The notes under the pieces were generated by a model, which did no database searches, was not told the DNA's origin, and saw nothing but the letters and a program-made list of their open reading frames with translations. Shown one piece after another: positions 7,597 through 17,702 of a stretch of 64,000 nucleotides of DNA. The DNA lies in NCBI RefSeq assembly GCF_007725405.1, contig NZ_CP042163.1, positions 1,674,001 through 1,738,000 on the forward strand, read 5' to 3'. This stretch comes from Shouchella miscanthi (GTDB lineage Bacteria; Bacillota; Bacilli; Bacillales; Bacillaceae_D). Numbering within the stretch: the first letter of the stretch is position 1; each line of letters begins with the position of its first letter. The position numbers were made by a program, and so were the translations under genes.

Positions 7597-9249
7597 TTAT
7601 TCTTCTTTAGGTTTTTTAATACCCTTCTTTTTCTTCGTTTTTTCTGTTTTTTTCTGTTTTTGTTCTTCTTGCTTATGACGTTTTCTTTCTGCTCGTTCTG
7701 TCTTACTCTTAAATTGCCGAAGCTCTGCAATTTCTCGTAGCAAACGACGTTCTTTTACTTCTTTCTTCAACTGTTCATGTCGTAAGGCTTTAAAAAGAGA
7801 AATAACCATTAAAAGCATGATAATTGAAAACGGAAATGCAACGACAATCATTGTATTTTGTAATCCTTGTAACCCACCACTATAGAGAAGTACAGCAGCA
7901 GTTGCTGACATTAGAACGCCCCATAAGATCTTGATTTTTGTAGGAGGATTTAATGACCCATTCGTTGATTGGCTACCTAACACATGTGTAGCCGAATCTG
8001 CAGATGTAATGAAGAAAACGGCGATTAAGAAAATGGTAATATACGATGTAATTGTACTAAATGGCATGGCTCCTAATACCCCAAATAAGGCCTCTTCATC
8101 AGCCAAATTGGAAATCGTTGTTAGACCTTGAGATTCAAAAGATATCGCTGTGCCCCCCAAGAAAGAAAACCAAACAAAGCCAAGAAGAGATGGTACAAGC
8201 AACACGCCAATAACAAACTCTCTTAGCGTTCTACCTCTTGAAACACGGGCGATGAACGTTCCGACATAAGGAGACCAAGCCATCCACCAAGCCCAGTAGA
8301 ATAGCGTCCACGCATTAATCCATTCACGATGTTCAGAGCTATTCGGCGCAATGGTAAAGCTTAATTCAGGTAACGACTGAATGTATTGTCCGAGTGTGTT
8401 CGTAAAAAGGTTTAAAGAATATAAAGAGGCACCAAAAATCATGAAAAATAATAACATAAGCATAACTAAAATCATATTCATGCGGCTTAAAACACGAATA
8501 CCTTTGTCAATTCCTGTACTTGCAGAGATTAAAAATAAAATGGTGACAATAACAATAATCACAAGTTGTAGACCGAAGCTATTCGGTATATTCGTTAAAA
8601 AAGATATTCCACCATTCATTTGTGCAGCGCCAAAACCGAGTGTAGTCGCTATACCTGATAGTGTCGCAACAATAGCAATAACATCGATTGTTTGACCCCA
8701 AAAGCCTCTTGGATTAATAAGTGGGGAAAGGGTGGCACTGATTAAGCCTGGCATATCCTTGCGGAAATTAAAGTAAGCAAGGCAAATAGCGACAATGGCA
8801 TAAATTGCCCATCCATGAAAACCCCAATGCAAAAAAACGAATTTAAGCGACTCTAGGGCTGCTTGACCAGTCGCTTCATCTGCGGTAGGAGCATCAATGG
8901 CATAGTGAGCTATCGGTTCAGCGGCTCCAAAAAACAGTAAGCCAACCCCAAGACCAGCACTAAATAAAAAGGCGAACCACGTTAAGTAGCTGTACTCTGG
9001 ACGATCTTCTTCTTTTCCGAGGCGTAACCTTCCAAACGGGCTAACAATAAAAAATAGGCAAACCAACAAGAAAATGGTGACGACAATTAAGTAGTACCAG
9101 CCAAAGAAATTAGCTATAAATTGGCGTACAGTCGCAGTGATAGCTTCAAGCTGGTTAGGAAAGAGGATGCCAATGGCTACAAAAACAATTAAAATGCCTA
9201 GCGTCCAATAAAAAACGTTTGTCAGTGTACCGGCGGTCTTTTTTCTCAA
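7597..9249 (-). CDS. BCCT-family osmolyte (betaine/carnitine/choline) transporter
   Basis: The 550-aa membrane protein has about 12 transmembrane helices and the BCCT signature around WTLFYWAWWMAWSPYVGTF, plus LSAGLGVGLLFFGAAEP early on. It should import glycine betaine or related compounds with Na+. The last about 65 residues are a highly charged Lys/Glu/Arg tail ending in KKKKGIKKPKEE, longer than in many relatives; such cytoplasmic tails sense osmotic state in BetP, but that role is only inferred here. Start is TTG with AGGAG eight bases upstream. A promoter with perfect TATAAT precedes it. Confidence 0.9.
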   Translation of the reverse strand: MRKKTAGTLTNVFYWTLGILIVFVAIGILFPNQLEAITATVRQFIANFFGWYYLIVVTIFLLVCLFFIVSPFGRLRLGKEEDRPEYSYLTWFAFLFSAGLGVGLLFFGAAEPIAHYAIDAPTADEATGQAALESLKFVFLHWGFHGWAIYAIVAICLAYFNFRKDMPGLISATLSPLINPRGFWGQTIDVIAIVATLSGIATTLGFGAAQMNGGISFLTNIPNSFGLQLVIIVIVTILFLISASTGIDKGIRVLSRMNMILVMLMLLFFMIFGASLYSLNLFTNTLGQYIQSLPELSFTIAPNSSEHREWINAWTLFYWAWWMAWSPYVGTFIARVSRGRTLREFVIGVLLVPSLLGFVWFSFLGGTAISFESQGLTTISNLADEEALFGVLGAMPFSTITSYITIFLIAVFFITSADSATHVLGSQSTNGSLNPPTKIKILWGVLMSATAAVLLYSGGLQGLQNTMIVVAFPFSIIMLLMVISLFKALRHEQLKKEVKERRLLREIAELRQFKSKTERAERKRHKQEEQKQKKTEKTKKKKGIKKPKEE

Positions 9250-9293
9250 TGAAAGTTCTCCTAACGTAATTATGTATTAATGGGCATAAGCAG

Positions 9294-9322
9294 ATTATAA
9301 AGATCTATTGCTTCGATGTCTA
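9294..9322 (-). promoter_or_regulatory. Sigma-A promoter of the BCCT gene
   Basis: On the minus strand TAGACA (9317-9322), a 17-nt spacer and TATAAT (9294-9299) give an almost perfect vegetative promoter about 45 bp upstream of the TTG start. Confidence 0.65.
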
Positions 9323-9515
9323 ATTTTAATAAGAGCAGGACAAACGGCCTTTGATTATCTATACTTTATTATTCGTTCGATTCTGGAATCAATTCAACCT
9401 AGTAGTAAGCAAGTACGATTTTCTTTTTTTAAAAGTATTAAAACCGAGTTGACGATGATTTTCTAAAGTTGCATAGAAAATAGGTGACACCTATTTTCTA
9501 GAACCATGGTTTCTA
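9323..9515. other. Intergenic region with long palindrome
   Basis: Between the divergent BCCT and collagen genes nothing coding is seen. The notable content is the 27-bp palindrome at 9474-9500, annotated separately. Confidence 0.5.
9474..9500. repeat. Perfect 13+1+13 bp palindrome
   Basis: TAGAAAATAGGTG and CACCTATTTTCTA flank a single central A. It lies 150 bp upstream of the BCCT promoter and about 24 bp upstream of the putative collagen promoter. It could be a repressor operator for either gene; it has no T-run, which argues against a terminator. Confidence 0.7.
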
Positions 9516-9522
9516 CACAAAC

Positions 9523-9548
9523 ACTATGGTTCGCTAAAACATAAAATT
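9523..9548 (+). promoter_or_regulatory. Possible sigma-K promoter of collagen gene 3
   Basis: AC at 9523-9524, 15 nt, then CATAAAATT from 9540 repeats the geometry seen before collagen gene 2. This would place expression in the late mother cell, fitting a spore-surface product. Confidence 0.4.
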
Positions 9549-9593
9549 ATATAGCTGTAATGTAAGCAGCAATAAAAGTAGGAGGAGCTAAAA

Positions 9594-11333
<1,740 letters not shown>

Positions 11334-11339
11334 GTGAAC

Positions 11340-11367
11340 AGAAGCCTACCAAATAAGGTAGGCTTTA
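11340..11367 (+). terminator. Terminator between collagen gene 3 and thiD
   Basis: AAGCCTACC and GGTAGGCTT form a nine-pair stem just after the stop codon; the T-run is short on both strands. Confidence 0.65.
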
Positions 11368-11375
11368 CATAGCAA

Positions 11376-12194
11376 TTAATTCTGACTAGAAGAAGCGTGT
11401 AAACGATAAGCCCAGTGATTTGTAGGTCCGTAACCATGACCAATATTTAAAGAATGGGCTATGGCTGCAGCTGTAAATTGTTTGGCTTTTTTTACTGCAT
11501 CAAAAACAGATACTCCTTTTGCCAGTTCAGACGTGATGGCTGCAGAAAACGTACAGCCTGTCCCGTGTGTATGTTTCGTATCGGTTCTTGGTGCATCTAA
11601 TATATGAAACCCACAACTCTTGCCATAAAAAACATCCGTAGCTTCTCCGTTTAAGCTACCACCTTTAATGACTACGTAATGAGCACCTAATTCATGTATT
11701 ATACGCTCAGCAGCTTTTTTCATATCTTCAAGTGTATCAATTTTCATTTCTATCAAATCTTCAGCTTCCGCAATGTTGGGTGTGACGATGGTTGCTAAAG
11801 GTACTAATGTATCGCGTAAAAAAGAGCGTACATCTTTTTCTAACAGAGCGTCACCATTTTTAGCCATCATAACGGGGTCACAAATGTAAGGAACATCTTT
11901 AAGCGAACGGAGTTTCGTTGCTAAGAGCGCCATCATTTCTTTTTGTGCAATCATGCCCGTTTTTATTGCATGCGGATAGATATCTTCTATAACCGATTGT
12001 AACTGTAGCTCTATAAAGTCTATTGGAAGGTGGTGTATATCTTTCACACCCATTGTATTCTGCGCAACAATGGATGTGAGGACAGACATCCCATAGACAT
12101 GCAGTTCCTGAAACGTCTTTAAATCCGCTTGAATACCTGCACCACCAGTAGGATCTGTCCCAGCGATCGTTAAGGCATGACTTATTGGATTCAC
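11376..12194 (-). CDS. thiD: Hydroxymethylpyrimidine/phosphomethylpyrimidine kinase
   Basis: The 272-aa enzyme phosphorylates HMP and HMP-P for thiamine synthesis. Family marks are ALTIAGTDPTGGAGIQADLKTF at the N-terminus, DPVMMAKNGDALL in the middle, VVIKGG, and THGTGCTFSAAI with the catalytic Cys/anion hole. Some members also accept pyridoxine. GTG 12194 is chosen because GGAGGAGG lies directly upstream and the frame before it runs through the terminator of the TPP riboswitch. The riboswitch confirms a thiamine role over pyridoxal kinase. Confidence 0.9.
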   Translation of the reverse strand: MNPISHALTIAGTDPTGGAGIQADLKTFQELHVYGMSVLTSIVAQNTMGVKDIHHLPIDFIELQLQSVIEDIYPHAIKTGMIAQKEMMALLATKLRSLKDVPYICDPVMMAKNGDALLEKDVRSFLRDTLVPLATIVTPNIAEAEDLIEMKIDTLEDMKKAAERIIHELGAHYVVIKGGSLNGEATDVFYGKSCGFHILDAPRTDTKHTHGTGCTFSAAITSELAKGVSVFDAVKKAKQFTAAAIAHSLNIGHGYGPTNHWAYRLHASSSQN

Positions 12195-12221
12195 TTTTAA
12201 CCTCCTCCTTTCAAATAAGAA

Positions 12222-12249
12222 AAAACGGCCGCAATGAGGCGGCCGTTTT
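12222..12249 (-). terminator. Riboswitch-controlled terminator before thiD
   Basis: On the minus strand AAACGGCCGC, a 6-nt loop and GCGGCCGTTT are followed by a T-run. It lies between the TPP aptamer and the thiD start, so ligand binding probably decides its formation. Confidence 0.85.
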
Positions 12250-12267
12250 GAGCAATTGTGCATTGCT

Positions 12268-12352
12268 TATCCACTTCCCTACGCTAGTGTTAACTAGATC
12301 AGGTTGAAGAGTTAAAGGTTTCCCTTTTCTCAGCATTCAAGCACCCCTAGTG
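12268..12352 (-). ncRNA. TPP riboswitch (THI element)
   Basis: On the minus strand the conserved THI blocks occur in order: GGGGTGC (12341-12347), GCTGAGA (12328-12334), then CCTGATCTAGTTAACAC and GCGTAGGGA (12276-12303). Thiamine pyrophosphate binding should favour the downstream terminator and switch thiD off. Confidence 0.93.
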
Positions 12353-12381
12353 GAATTTAGTATTATACAGTTAAACCGTTC

Positions 12382-12657
12382 TTATGAATTAACTGCGTCT
12401 TTAAGTTGTTTACCTGGTTTGAACGCAGGATTTTTAGTTGCTGGAATTTCAATTTCTTCTCCAGTTTGTGGGTTACGTCCTTTTCTTGCAGAACGCTCTC
12501 TCACTTCAAAGCTACCAAAGCCAACAAGTTGAACTTTGCCTCCGTTCACTAATGAATCAGTGATGCCTTCAAATACAGCGTCTACTGCTTTTGACGCATC
12601 CTTTTTAGAGATTTCTGCTTGTTCGGAAACTGCATTAATCAGATCTGTTTTGTTCAT
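12382..12657 (-). CDS. hup: DNA-binding protein HU
   Basis: The 91-aa histone-like protein starts [10 protein letters not shown] and contains the DNA-binding beta arm [14 protein letters not shown] with the conserved intercalating proline, ending [11 protein letters not shown]. It forms dimers that bend and compact DNA. Length and sequence match B. subtilis HBsu. It is monocistronic with its own promoter at 12769-12797. Confidence 0.95.
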   Translation of the reverse strand: MNKTDLINAVSEQAEISKKDASKAVDAVFEGITDSLVNGGKVQLVGFGSFEVRERSARKGRNPQTGEEIEIPATKNPAFKPGKQLKDAVNS

Positions 12658-12743
12658 CTGTAAAAACTCCTTTTCTTTACATAGAATAACCTATTATTCT
12701 GTTACGCTAGAATAATATGTATGCTTTAAATCCGCTTTATAAG

Positions 12744-12766
12744 CGGGCAGACGTTACTGCCTGCCC
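12744..12766 (-). other. Hairpin in hup 5' leader
   Basis: GGGCAG and CTGCCC can pair in the about 110-nt leader between the hup promoter and start. It has no T-run; a role in mRNA stability is possible. Confidence 0.35.
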
Positions 12767-12768
12767 TT

Positions 12769-12797
12769 AATTTACTCATGAATCCTGCTACTGTCAA
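12769..12797 (-). promoter_or_regulatory. Sigma-A promoter of hup
   Basis: On the minus strand a perfect TTGACA (12792-12797) and TAAATT (12769-12774) are separated by 17 nt. Confidence 0.65.
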
Positions 12798-12879
12798 GTT
12801 AAAAGCAGTAATTTTAAGGTTAGAGAATAGAAAAGTAGACTTATGAATCAATTTCAGTAACATTACACGGAAAATGCGG

Positions 12880-13425
12880 TTACACTTTCTTTACACGAAT
12901 GTTGCTGATCATTAATCCAGAAAGACATATCATGAAAATAACGTAAAACGTAGCTGGCAACTGTTCCGTAAACAATGTTGAAAAAGCTACTATACATCCA
13001 GCTGCTGTAATTGGTAAACCAATAAACTCATTCGGCGAGTCAGTAATATTAAAGCGAGCTAAGCGCAACGCACCACATAAAATAAATAGAACAACAGCAA
13101 GTCCACCAACAAAGCTAAGTGGCATCAAAGTGGCTTGTTGAACGAGAAGAGCAGGTGCGACACCAAATGAGACAAGGTCACTTAAAGAATCTAGTTGCTT
13201 TCCTAATTCAGATTCAATCTTCATTTTTCTAGCAACCATGCCATCGAATCGATCAAACAAAGCAGCTAGAGCTATAAATAAGAAGCCATACCAAATACTT
13301 CCTTGTAAAATAAACATAATTGCAGTAATCCCGAGTCCTAAATTAATAAGTGTTAACGCGTTAGCGAGCTGCCCTTTTATTTTCTTACGCGTAGAGACGA
13401 GTTGATTTAATAAAAACACGTACAT
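12880..13425 (-). CDS. pssA: Phosphatidylserine synthase
   Basis: The 181-aa membrane enzyme joins serine to CDP-diacylglycerol. The CDP-alcohol phosphotransferase motif is complete: DG-MV-AR, then eight residues, G, KQL-D-SLS-D (about residues 62-84). About six hydrophobic helices follow the family pattern. AGAGGTG is four bases from ATG. It is divergent from psd, whose product decarboxylates the phosphatidylserine made here. Confidence 0.9.
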   Translation of the reverse strand: MYVFLLNQLVSTRKKIKGQLANALTLINLGLGITAIMFILQGSIWYGFLFIALAALFDRFDGMVARKMKIESELGKQLDSLSDLVSFGVAPALLVQQATLMPLSFVGGLAVVLFILCGALRLARFNITDSPNEFIGLPITAAGCIVAFSTLFTEQLPATFYVIFMICLSGLMISNIRVKKV

Positions 13426-13518
13426 TTCACCTCTTTTCGAGTTTATTTACGTGCTATAATACCAAAGTATACCATAAAATGATTAGCAATGAGGAAATAA
13501 TGTGTTAAAGGTGATGAG

Positions 13519-14316
13519 ATGAAAAGGAAAATCTTTCAGATAAGTGTTGAATTAACCAATCACAAATGGAGCTCTGTACTAATAAAACGGTTTACAATGT
13601 CGAGGTTAAGTAAACCTTTCATTCCACTTTTTATTAGGACTTATAAGATTAATGTTGAAGAATCTGCGCGACCATATGCTGAGCACAAAAGTCTCCATTC
13701 TTTTTTTACTCGGCAAATAAAAATGGCTAAACGTCCAATTGATCAGTCCGCTGAAAGTGTTGTGTCACCAGTAGATGGCCGTTGTGAAGAAACAGGTATC
13801 ATCAACGAAGAGACAAGCTTTGTTGTGAAGGGTCAAACTTATAAAATTGAAGAGATGTTGCAATCAAATGAAAGAGCTTCTGACTATAATGGGGGAATGT
13901 ATGTCATTTTATATTTAAGCCCCCGGGATTATCATCGTATTCATAGCCCTTTCAATTGCGTTTGTACAGAGACCGTAAGCTTAGGAAATCGTTCTTATCC
14001 AGTAAATGAAACAGGCTTAAAGTATGGTGTTAAACCTCTATCCCACAATTATCGGACGGTAAATTATTTACAAGCTGAAAGTGTTTCAGCTGCTATGATT
14101 GAGGTTGGAGCTATGAATATCAATACAATTGTGCGGACAAAAACAGATCCCCGATGGACAAAGGGGGAGGAAGTTGGTTACTTTTCGTTCGGTTCTACTG
14201 TTATTCTTTTGTTTAAAAAGGACACATTTACTTTAGAGTTAAGCAGCAATGAAGTGAAAGTGGGCGAGAAAATCGGTCTATTGCATAAAGAGAGAACCCC
14301 CTTGGACATCTGGTAA
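13519..14316 (+). CDS. psd: Phosphatidylserine decarboxylase
   Basis: The 265-aa proenzyme makes phosphatidylethanolamine at the membrane. VSPVDGRCEE (about residue 85), YLSPRDYHRIHSP (about 138) and the self-cleavage motif FGST near residues 224-227 are present; the Ser of FGST becomes the pyruvoyl group of the alpha chain. AAAGGTGATG precedes ATG 13519. It is paired with divergent pssA and ends in a shared terminator with mrpG. Confidence 0.93.
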   Translation: MKRKIFQISVELTNHKWSSVLIKRFTMSRLSKPFIPLFIRTYKINVEESARPYAEHKSLHSFFTRQIKMAKRPIDQSAESVVSPVDGRCEETGIINEETSFVVKGQTYKIEEMLQSNERASDYNGGMYVILYLSPRDYHRIHSPFNCVCTETVSLGNRSYPVNETGLKYGVKPLSHNYRTVNYLQAESVSAAMIEVGAMNINTIVRTKTDPRWTKGEEVGYFSFGSTVILLFKKDTFTLELSSNEVKVGEKIGLLHKERTPLDIW

Positions 14317-14335
14317 TATTCCAAGGGGGTTGTTC
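14293..14335. terminator. Bidirectional terminator between psd and mrpG
   Basis: AACCCCCTTGGA and TCCAAGGGGGTT form a 12-pair stem overlapping the psd stop codon, between convergent genes. Confidence 0.75.
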
Positions 14336-14704
14336 TTATTCGTTTTTTGCTGGTGAAGCCTTCTCATTGTCATAATAAGGCTTCATTTCGTCTCTAACAG
14401 ATTCCTTGGACATAGGTATACCTATTCGATACGCTGATCTTGAGATCAACAGTGCGGCAACAGGAGTTGTTAGAAAGACAAACAAAATGGTAAGGAGGAT
14501 TTTCCCGATAAAAAGCTGATGTTCGTAAAGAAAGTAAATAAATGTTGCTGACATGATAAGAATGACGCTTGCTGTTGCGTTTTTTCCAGTTGCATGAAGT
14601 CGAGAATATACATCTGGGAAGCGAACTAAGCCGATACCAGCAGCAATACTAAAAAGGGTTCCGACAGCTAAAAAGATAATAATGATCCATTCAATCGCGG
14701 TCAA
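14336..14704 (-). CDS. mrpG: Na+/H+ antiporter subunit G
   Basis: The 122-aa last gene of the Mrp operon has three transmembrane helices and the MnhG/PhaG pattern (GLVRFPDVYSRLHATGKNAT). The C-terminal 30 residues are charged and cytoplasmic. It overlaps mrpF by 14 bp, so the two are translationally linked. The seven Mrp subunits act as one complex that exchanges cytoplasmic Na+ for external protons. Confidence 0.92.
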   Translation of the reverse strand: MTAIEWIIIIFLAVGTLFSIAAGIGLVRFPDVYSRLHATGKNATASVILIMSATFIYFLYEHQLFIGKILLTILFVFLTTPVAALLISRSAYRIGIPMSKESVRDEMKPYYDNEKASPAKNE

Positions 14705-14966
14705 ATAAATTCCCCCTCTCTAAATATTTTGCCAGTGCGACAGAACCGATAAATGCTAAAATTGCCACTACGAGAATGACTTCGGTATAAGCCATCGTAT
14801 CTTGAAGAATCATGAGAATACCGACAAAGCCAATTAACATTAGTCCCAACGTATCAAGTGCAGCAATTCGATCGGAATGGGTTGGTCCAATCAATACACG
14901 GATGATGCATAGTAAAGCGCCAACACACTTTATGAGCAAAAGCCAAGTTAGAATTGTGTCGAACAT
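14691..14966 (-). CDS. mrpF: Na+/H+ antiporter subunit F
   Basis: The 91-aa protein has three helices and the MnhF/PhaF motif RVLIGPTHSDRIAALDTLG. Its start shares one base with the stop of mrpE. In B. subtilis MrpF also supports cholate efflux. It is part of the seven-subunit complex. Confidence 0.92.
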   Translation of the reverse strand: MFDTILTWLLLIKCVGALLCIIRVLIGPTHSDRIAALDTLGLMLIGFVGILMILQDTMAYTEVILVVAILAFIGSVALAKYLERGNLFDRD

Positions 14967-15445
14967 TATCTCCGTGTCACCTCCAAAATGCCTCGTTCAA
15001 ACGTATTTTGAACTGTATCAATAATCTCATCTCGGTTCCTAGCATCTAATGCGTGTACGAATATCACATTTGAATCTAGCGAGAATTCAATGGATAGTGT
15101 TCCAGGTGTCAATGTCATCATAACTGCAAACATTGTTTTTTCTGTTTCAGTTTCGAGTCGAGTAGGGACCGCTACGATTCCCGGTGCTACGTCCATCTTA
15201 GGGCTTAATGCGGTCTTTAATACAACCACATTAGCTATAGCCAGCTCTTTCATGAAAACGAGAATGAGCTTTATGAGAGACCACACCCGGGAAAAGTAAA
15301 ATTCATAGCCTTTAAACCTTATCAGTACTAAGACAACGAAAAATCCAATCGTATAGCCAACCACAAAATCAACAATGGTGAAGCTATTCTGAAACAGCAT
15401 CCAAACAATGGCAAGAACGACGTTAATTAATAATTGAAAAGCCAT
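14966..15445 (-). CDS. mrpE: Na+/H+ antiporter subunit E
   Basis: The 159-aa protein has two or three N-terminal helices and a cytoplasmic C-terminal half with LTPGTLSIEF and HALDAR, typical of MnhE/PhaE. It lies 7 bp after mrpD. Confidence 0.92.
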   Translation of the reverse strand: MAFQLLINVVLAIVWMLFQNSFTIVDFVVGYTIGFFVVLVLIRFKGYEFYFSRVWSLIKLILVFMKELAIANVVVLKTALSPKMDVAPGIVAVPTRLETETEKTMFAVMMTLTPGTLSIEFSLDSNVIFVHALDARNRDEIIDTVQNTFERGILEVTRR

Positions 15446-15452
15446 AATGTAC

Positions 15453-16937
15453 CTACTCCTTCAGAACAGATTGAATGTAAACAGATGGATTAAGAAGATC
15501 TTCCGCAATGACTTCTGTATAAGCGAAAAACGGTTCTGCGAAAAGACCGAGAATAATTGTCAAAATGACTAAAGGTGATGCCGCTAATAACGTTGGTGTA
15601 ATAGAGAGAGTTGCTTGCTCCTTCGTATGTTGGGGAGCTCCCCAATAGACGTTCATGAAGATTTTAATCATTGAAAATAACGTGAGCATCCCGACAAATA
15701 AAGAAAGAAAGACTAAGAAGTAGCTTGATTCTTCTGCTGCAGCAACAATCAATGGGAACTTTCCAAAGAAACCACTCAATGGGGGAATTCCAGCGATAGA
15801 CAAGCCGAGAATAAGAAAAGACCATGCTAATACTGGATGCGTTTTAAGTAGTCCGCCCATCTTTTTTAAGTCCGTTGTACCAGTAATTTTCTCAGTAGCA
15901 CCAGACATTAAAATTAAACCGGTCTTTACAATCATGTTATGGGCAAGGAAATAGATAGCTCCAGCTAAGGCTAGTGCAGTATTTAAGCCAATACCCATTA
16001 TCATATAGCCTATCTGACTGATGATATGAAAGGATAAAATACGTTTATAATCAAATTGTGCAACTGCACCAAGTACACCGAGTAGCATCGTTAAACCACC
16101 AAGTACAAGCATAATCGTATGGTGGGTAAAGCTGATGTCAAATGTAAACACGAGGGTATACATACGAATGATGCAATAAACGCCAACTTTGGTTAATAAA
16201 CCACCGAATAAAGCGGTAACTGCTGTTGGAGGACCTACATAAGAATGTGGAAGCCAAAAATACAGCGGAAACAGAGCACCTTTTGTAGCAAAAACAAGAA
16301 AAAGTAATATGGCTACGACTTGTAAGACCCCTGTTTGCTCTACTTCAGCAACTCGCTCTGCCATGTGAGCGAAATTAACCGTACCTAAAATGCCATACAC
16401 GTACGCAATGGCCACTAGGAATAACATGGAAGAGAATGCGTTAATAACCGCGTATTTAAAAGTTTCTCTAAGCTGGAACTTCGTACTTCCTGTTACCATT
16501 AAGGCATATGACGCAAGCAACATCACTTCAAAAAAAACGAAGAGATTAAACAAATCCCCAGTTAAAAATGCACCGTTCACACCAGTCACTAAATAAAAAA
16601 ACAGTGGATAAAAGTAGTAGCGTTCCCGTCTTTTATCAATGGTTGTAAAAGCGAAAAAAAGACATGTTGCACTAACGATACTCGTTAAGACAACCATAAA
16701 GGCGGCGAGATTATCAGCGACAATGGCAATTCCAAAAGGAGCCTCCCATCCACCAAGCCCAATTGAAAGGGGGCCTTCTTCATAAACAAGCCACGCAATG
16801 TAAATCGAAACGATGGTTAATCCAACCGCTGTAATGGAGCTAAGGATCCGCTGAGTGAGATGTTTTTTTGCGAATAAAATTAATAACGTCCCCATAAAAA
16901 ATGGGATGATAATTGGCAGCATAATTATATTATTCAT
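15453..16937 (-). CDS. mrpD: Na+/H+ antiporter subunit D
   Basis: The 494-aa protein belongs to the proton-pumping ND5/NuoM-like family with about 14 helices. Conserved features include FFEVMLLASYAL with the key Glu near residue 137, the Lys-bearing FATKGALFPLYFWLPHSYVGPPTAVTAL and FHIISQIGYMIMG. It starts inside the end of mrpC (8-bp overlap). Confidence 0.95.
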   Translation of the reverse strand: MNNIIMLPIIIPFFMGTLLILFAKKHLTQRILSSITAVGLTIVSIYIAWLVYEEGPLSIGLGGWEAPFGIAIVADNLAAFMVVLTSIVSATCLFFAFTTIDKRRERYYFYPLFFYLVTGVNGAFLTGDLFNLFVFFEVMLLASYALMVTGSTKFQLRETFKYAVINAFSSMLFLVAIAYVYGILGTVNFAHMAERVAEVEQTGVLQVVAILLFLVFATKGALFPLYFWLPHSYVGPPTAVTALFGGLLTKVGVYCIIRMYTLVFTFDISFTHHTIMLVLGGLTMLLGVLGAVAQFDYKRILSFHIISQIGYMIMGIGLNTALALAGAIYFLAHNMIVKTGLILMSGATEKITGTTDLKKMGGLLKTHPVLAWSFLILGLSIAGIPPLSGFFGKFPLIVAAAEESSYFLVFLSLFVGMLTLFSMIKIFMNVYWGAPQHTKEQATLSITPTLLAASPLVILTIILGLFAEPFFAYTEVIAEDLLNPSVYIQSVLKE

Positions 16938-17268
16938 CGTCAGAACCCCTTAACTTATCCAAGTCTTCCGTTTTGTTTACTCGATAGGTTCGATAGGCGA
17001 GAACAACAAGAAATGCTGTAATGCCAAAACTAATGACGATCGCTGTTAAGATCATAGCTTGTGGTAAAGGGTCTGTTGCCTCGCTACCTGAAAGATCAAC
17101 GAGAGGAGGAACCCCTTGTCTTAAGCCTGCCATTGTTAAAAGCAGCATGTGTGCGCCATGAGAGATAAGCAGAATGCCAATAATAACTTTTAATAAACTT
17201 CTGCAAAGAATAAAGTAAGTCCCAACTGCAAAAAGAACGCCTATGGCAATAAACATTAAGATTTCCAT
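16930..17268 (-). CDS. mrpC: Na+/H+ antiporter subunit C
   Basis: The 112-aa protein is homologous to NuoK (three helices, GILLISHGAHMLLLTM, DPLPQAMILTAIVI). It overlaps mrpB by 13 bp and mrpD by 8 bp. Confidence 0.94.
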   Translation of the reverse strand: MEILMFIAIGVLFAVGTYFILCRSLLKVIIGILLISHGAHMLLLTMAGLRQGVPPLVDLSGSEATDPLPQAMILTAIVISFGITAFLVVLAYRTYRVNKTEDLDKLRGSDDE

Positions 17269-17702
17269 TTTGATTCATCCTCCGCAATTGTTACTGTAGC
17301 CGCCATTGCCATCCCAACAACAACTAGATAAATACCAAAATCAAACGGGACTGCTGTTGTTAACTCAACTTCGCCAAAGAATGGTAAGTCGAAGTAATCG
17401 AAATACTGAGTAAACATCTCGTCACCAAAAACCGGACCAATGAGGCCAACGAAAAGAGATACGAACAATCCGGTTGCTAAAATACCCGGAAATGAAAAAC
17501 GGATAATTCGGTTAGCTACACGTCGATCAAAAATAAGGTAGATTAAAATAAACGCACTTGCTGTCATTAGCCCACCTATAAAGCCTCCACCCGGATTATT
17601 GTGACCTGCGAAGAACAGATAAAAGGAAAACGCAACGAGAAAATATATGGTAATTGTAATTAAGACTCGTTGCATGACGTCATGGGATCTTGAATACTTC
17701 AC
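17256..17702 (-). CDS. mrpB: Na+/H+ antiporter subunit B
   Basis: The 148-aa MnhB protein has four helices and the conserved GHNNPGGGFIGGLM motif near residue 30. Its ATG overlaps the mrpA stop. Confidence 0.94.
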   Translation of the reverse strand: MKYSRSHDVMQRVLITITIYFLVAFSFYLFFAGHNNPGGGFIGGLMTASAFILIYLIFDRRVANRIIRFSFPGILATGLFVSLFVGLIGPVFGDEMFTQYFDYFDLPFFGEVELTTAVPFDFGIYLVVVGMAMAATVTIAEDESKWKS

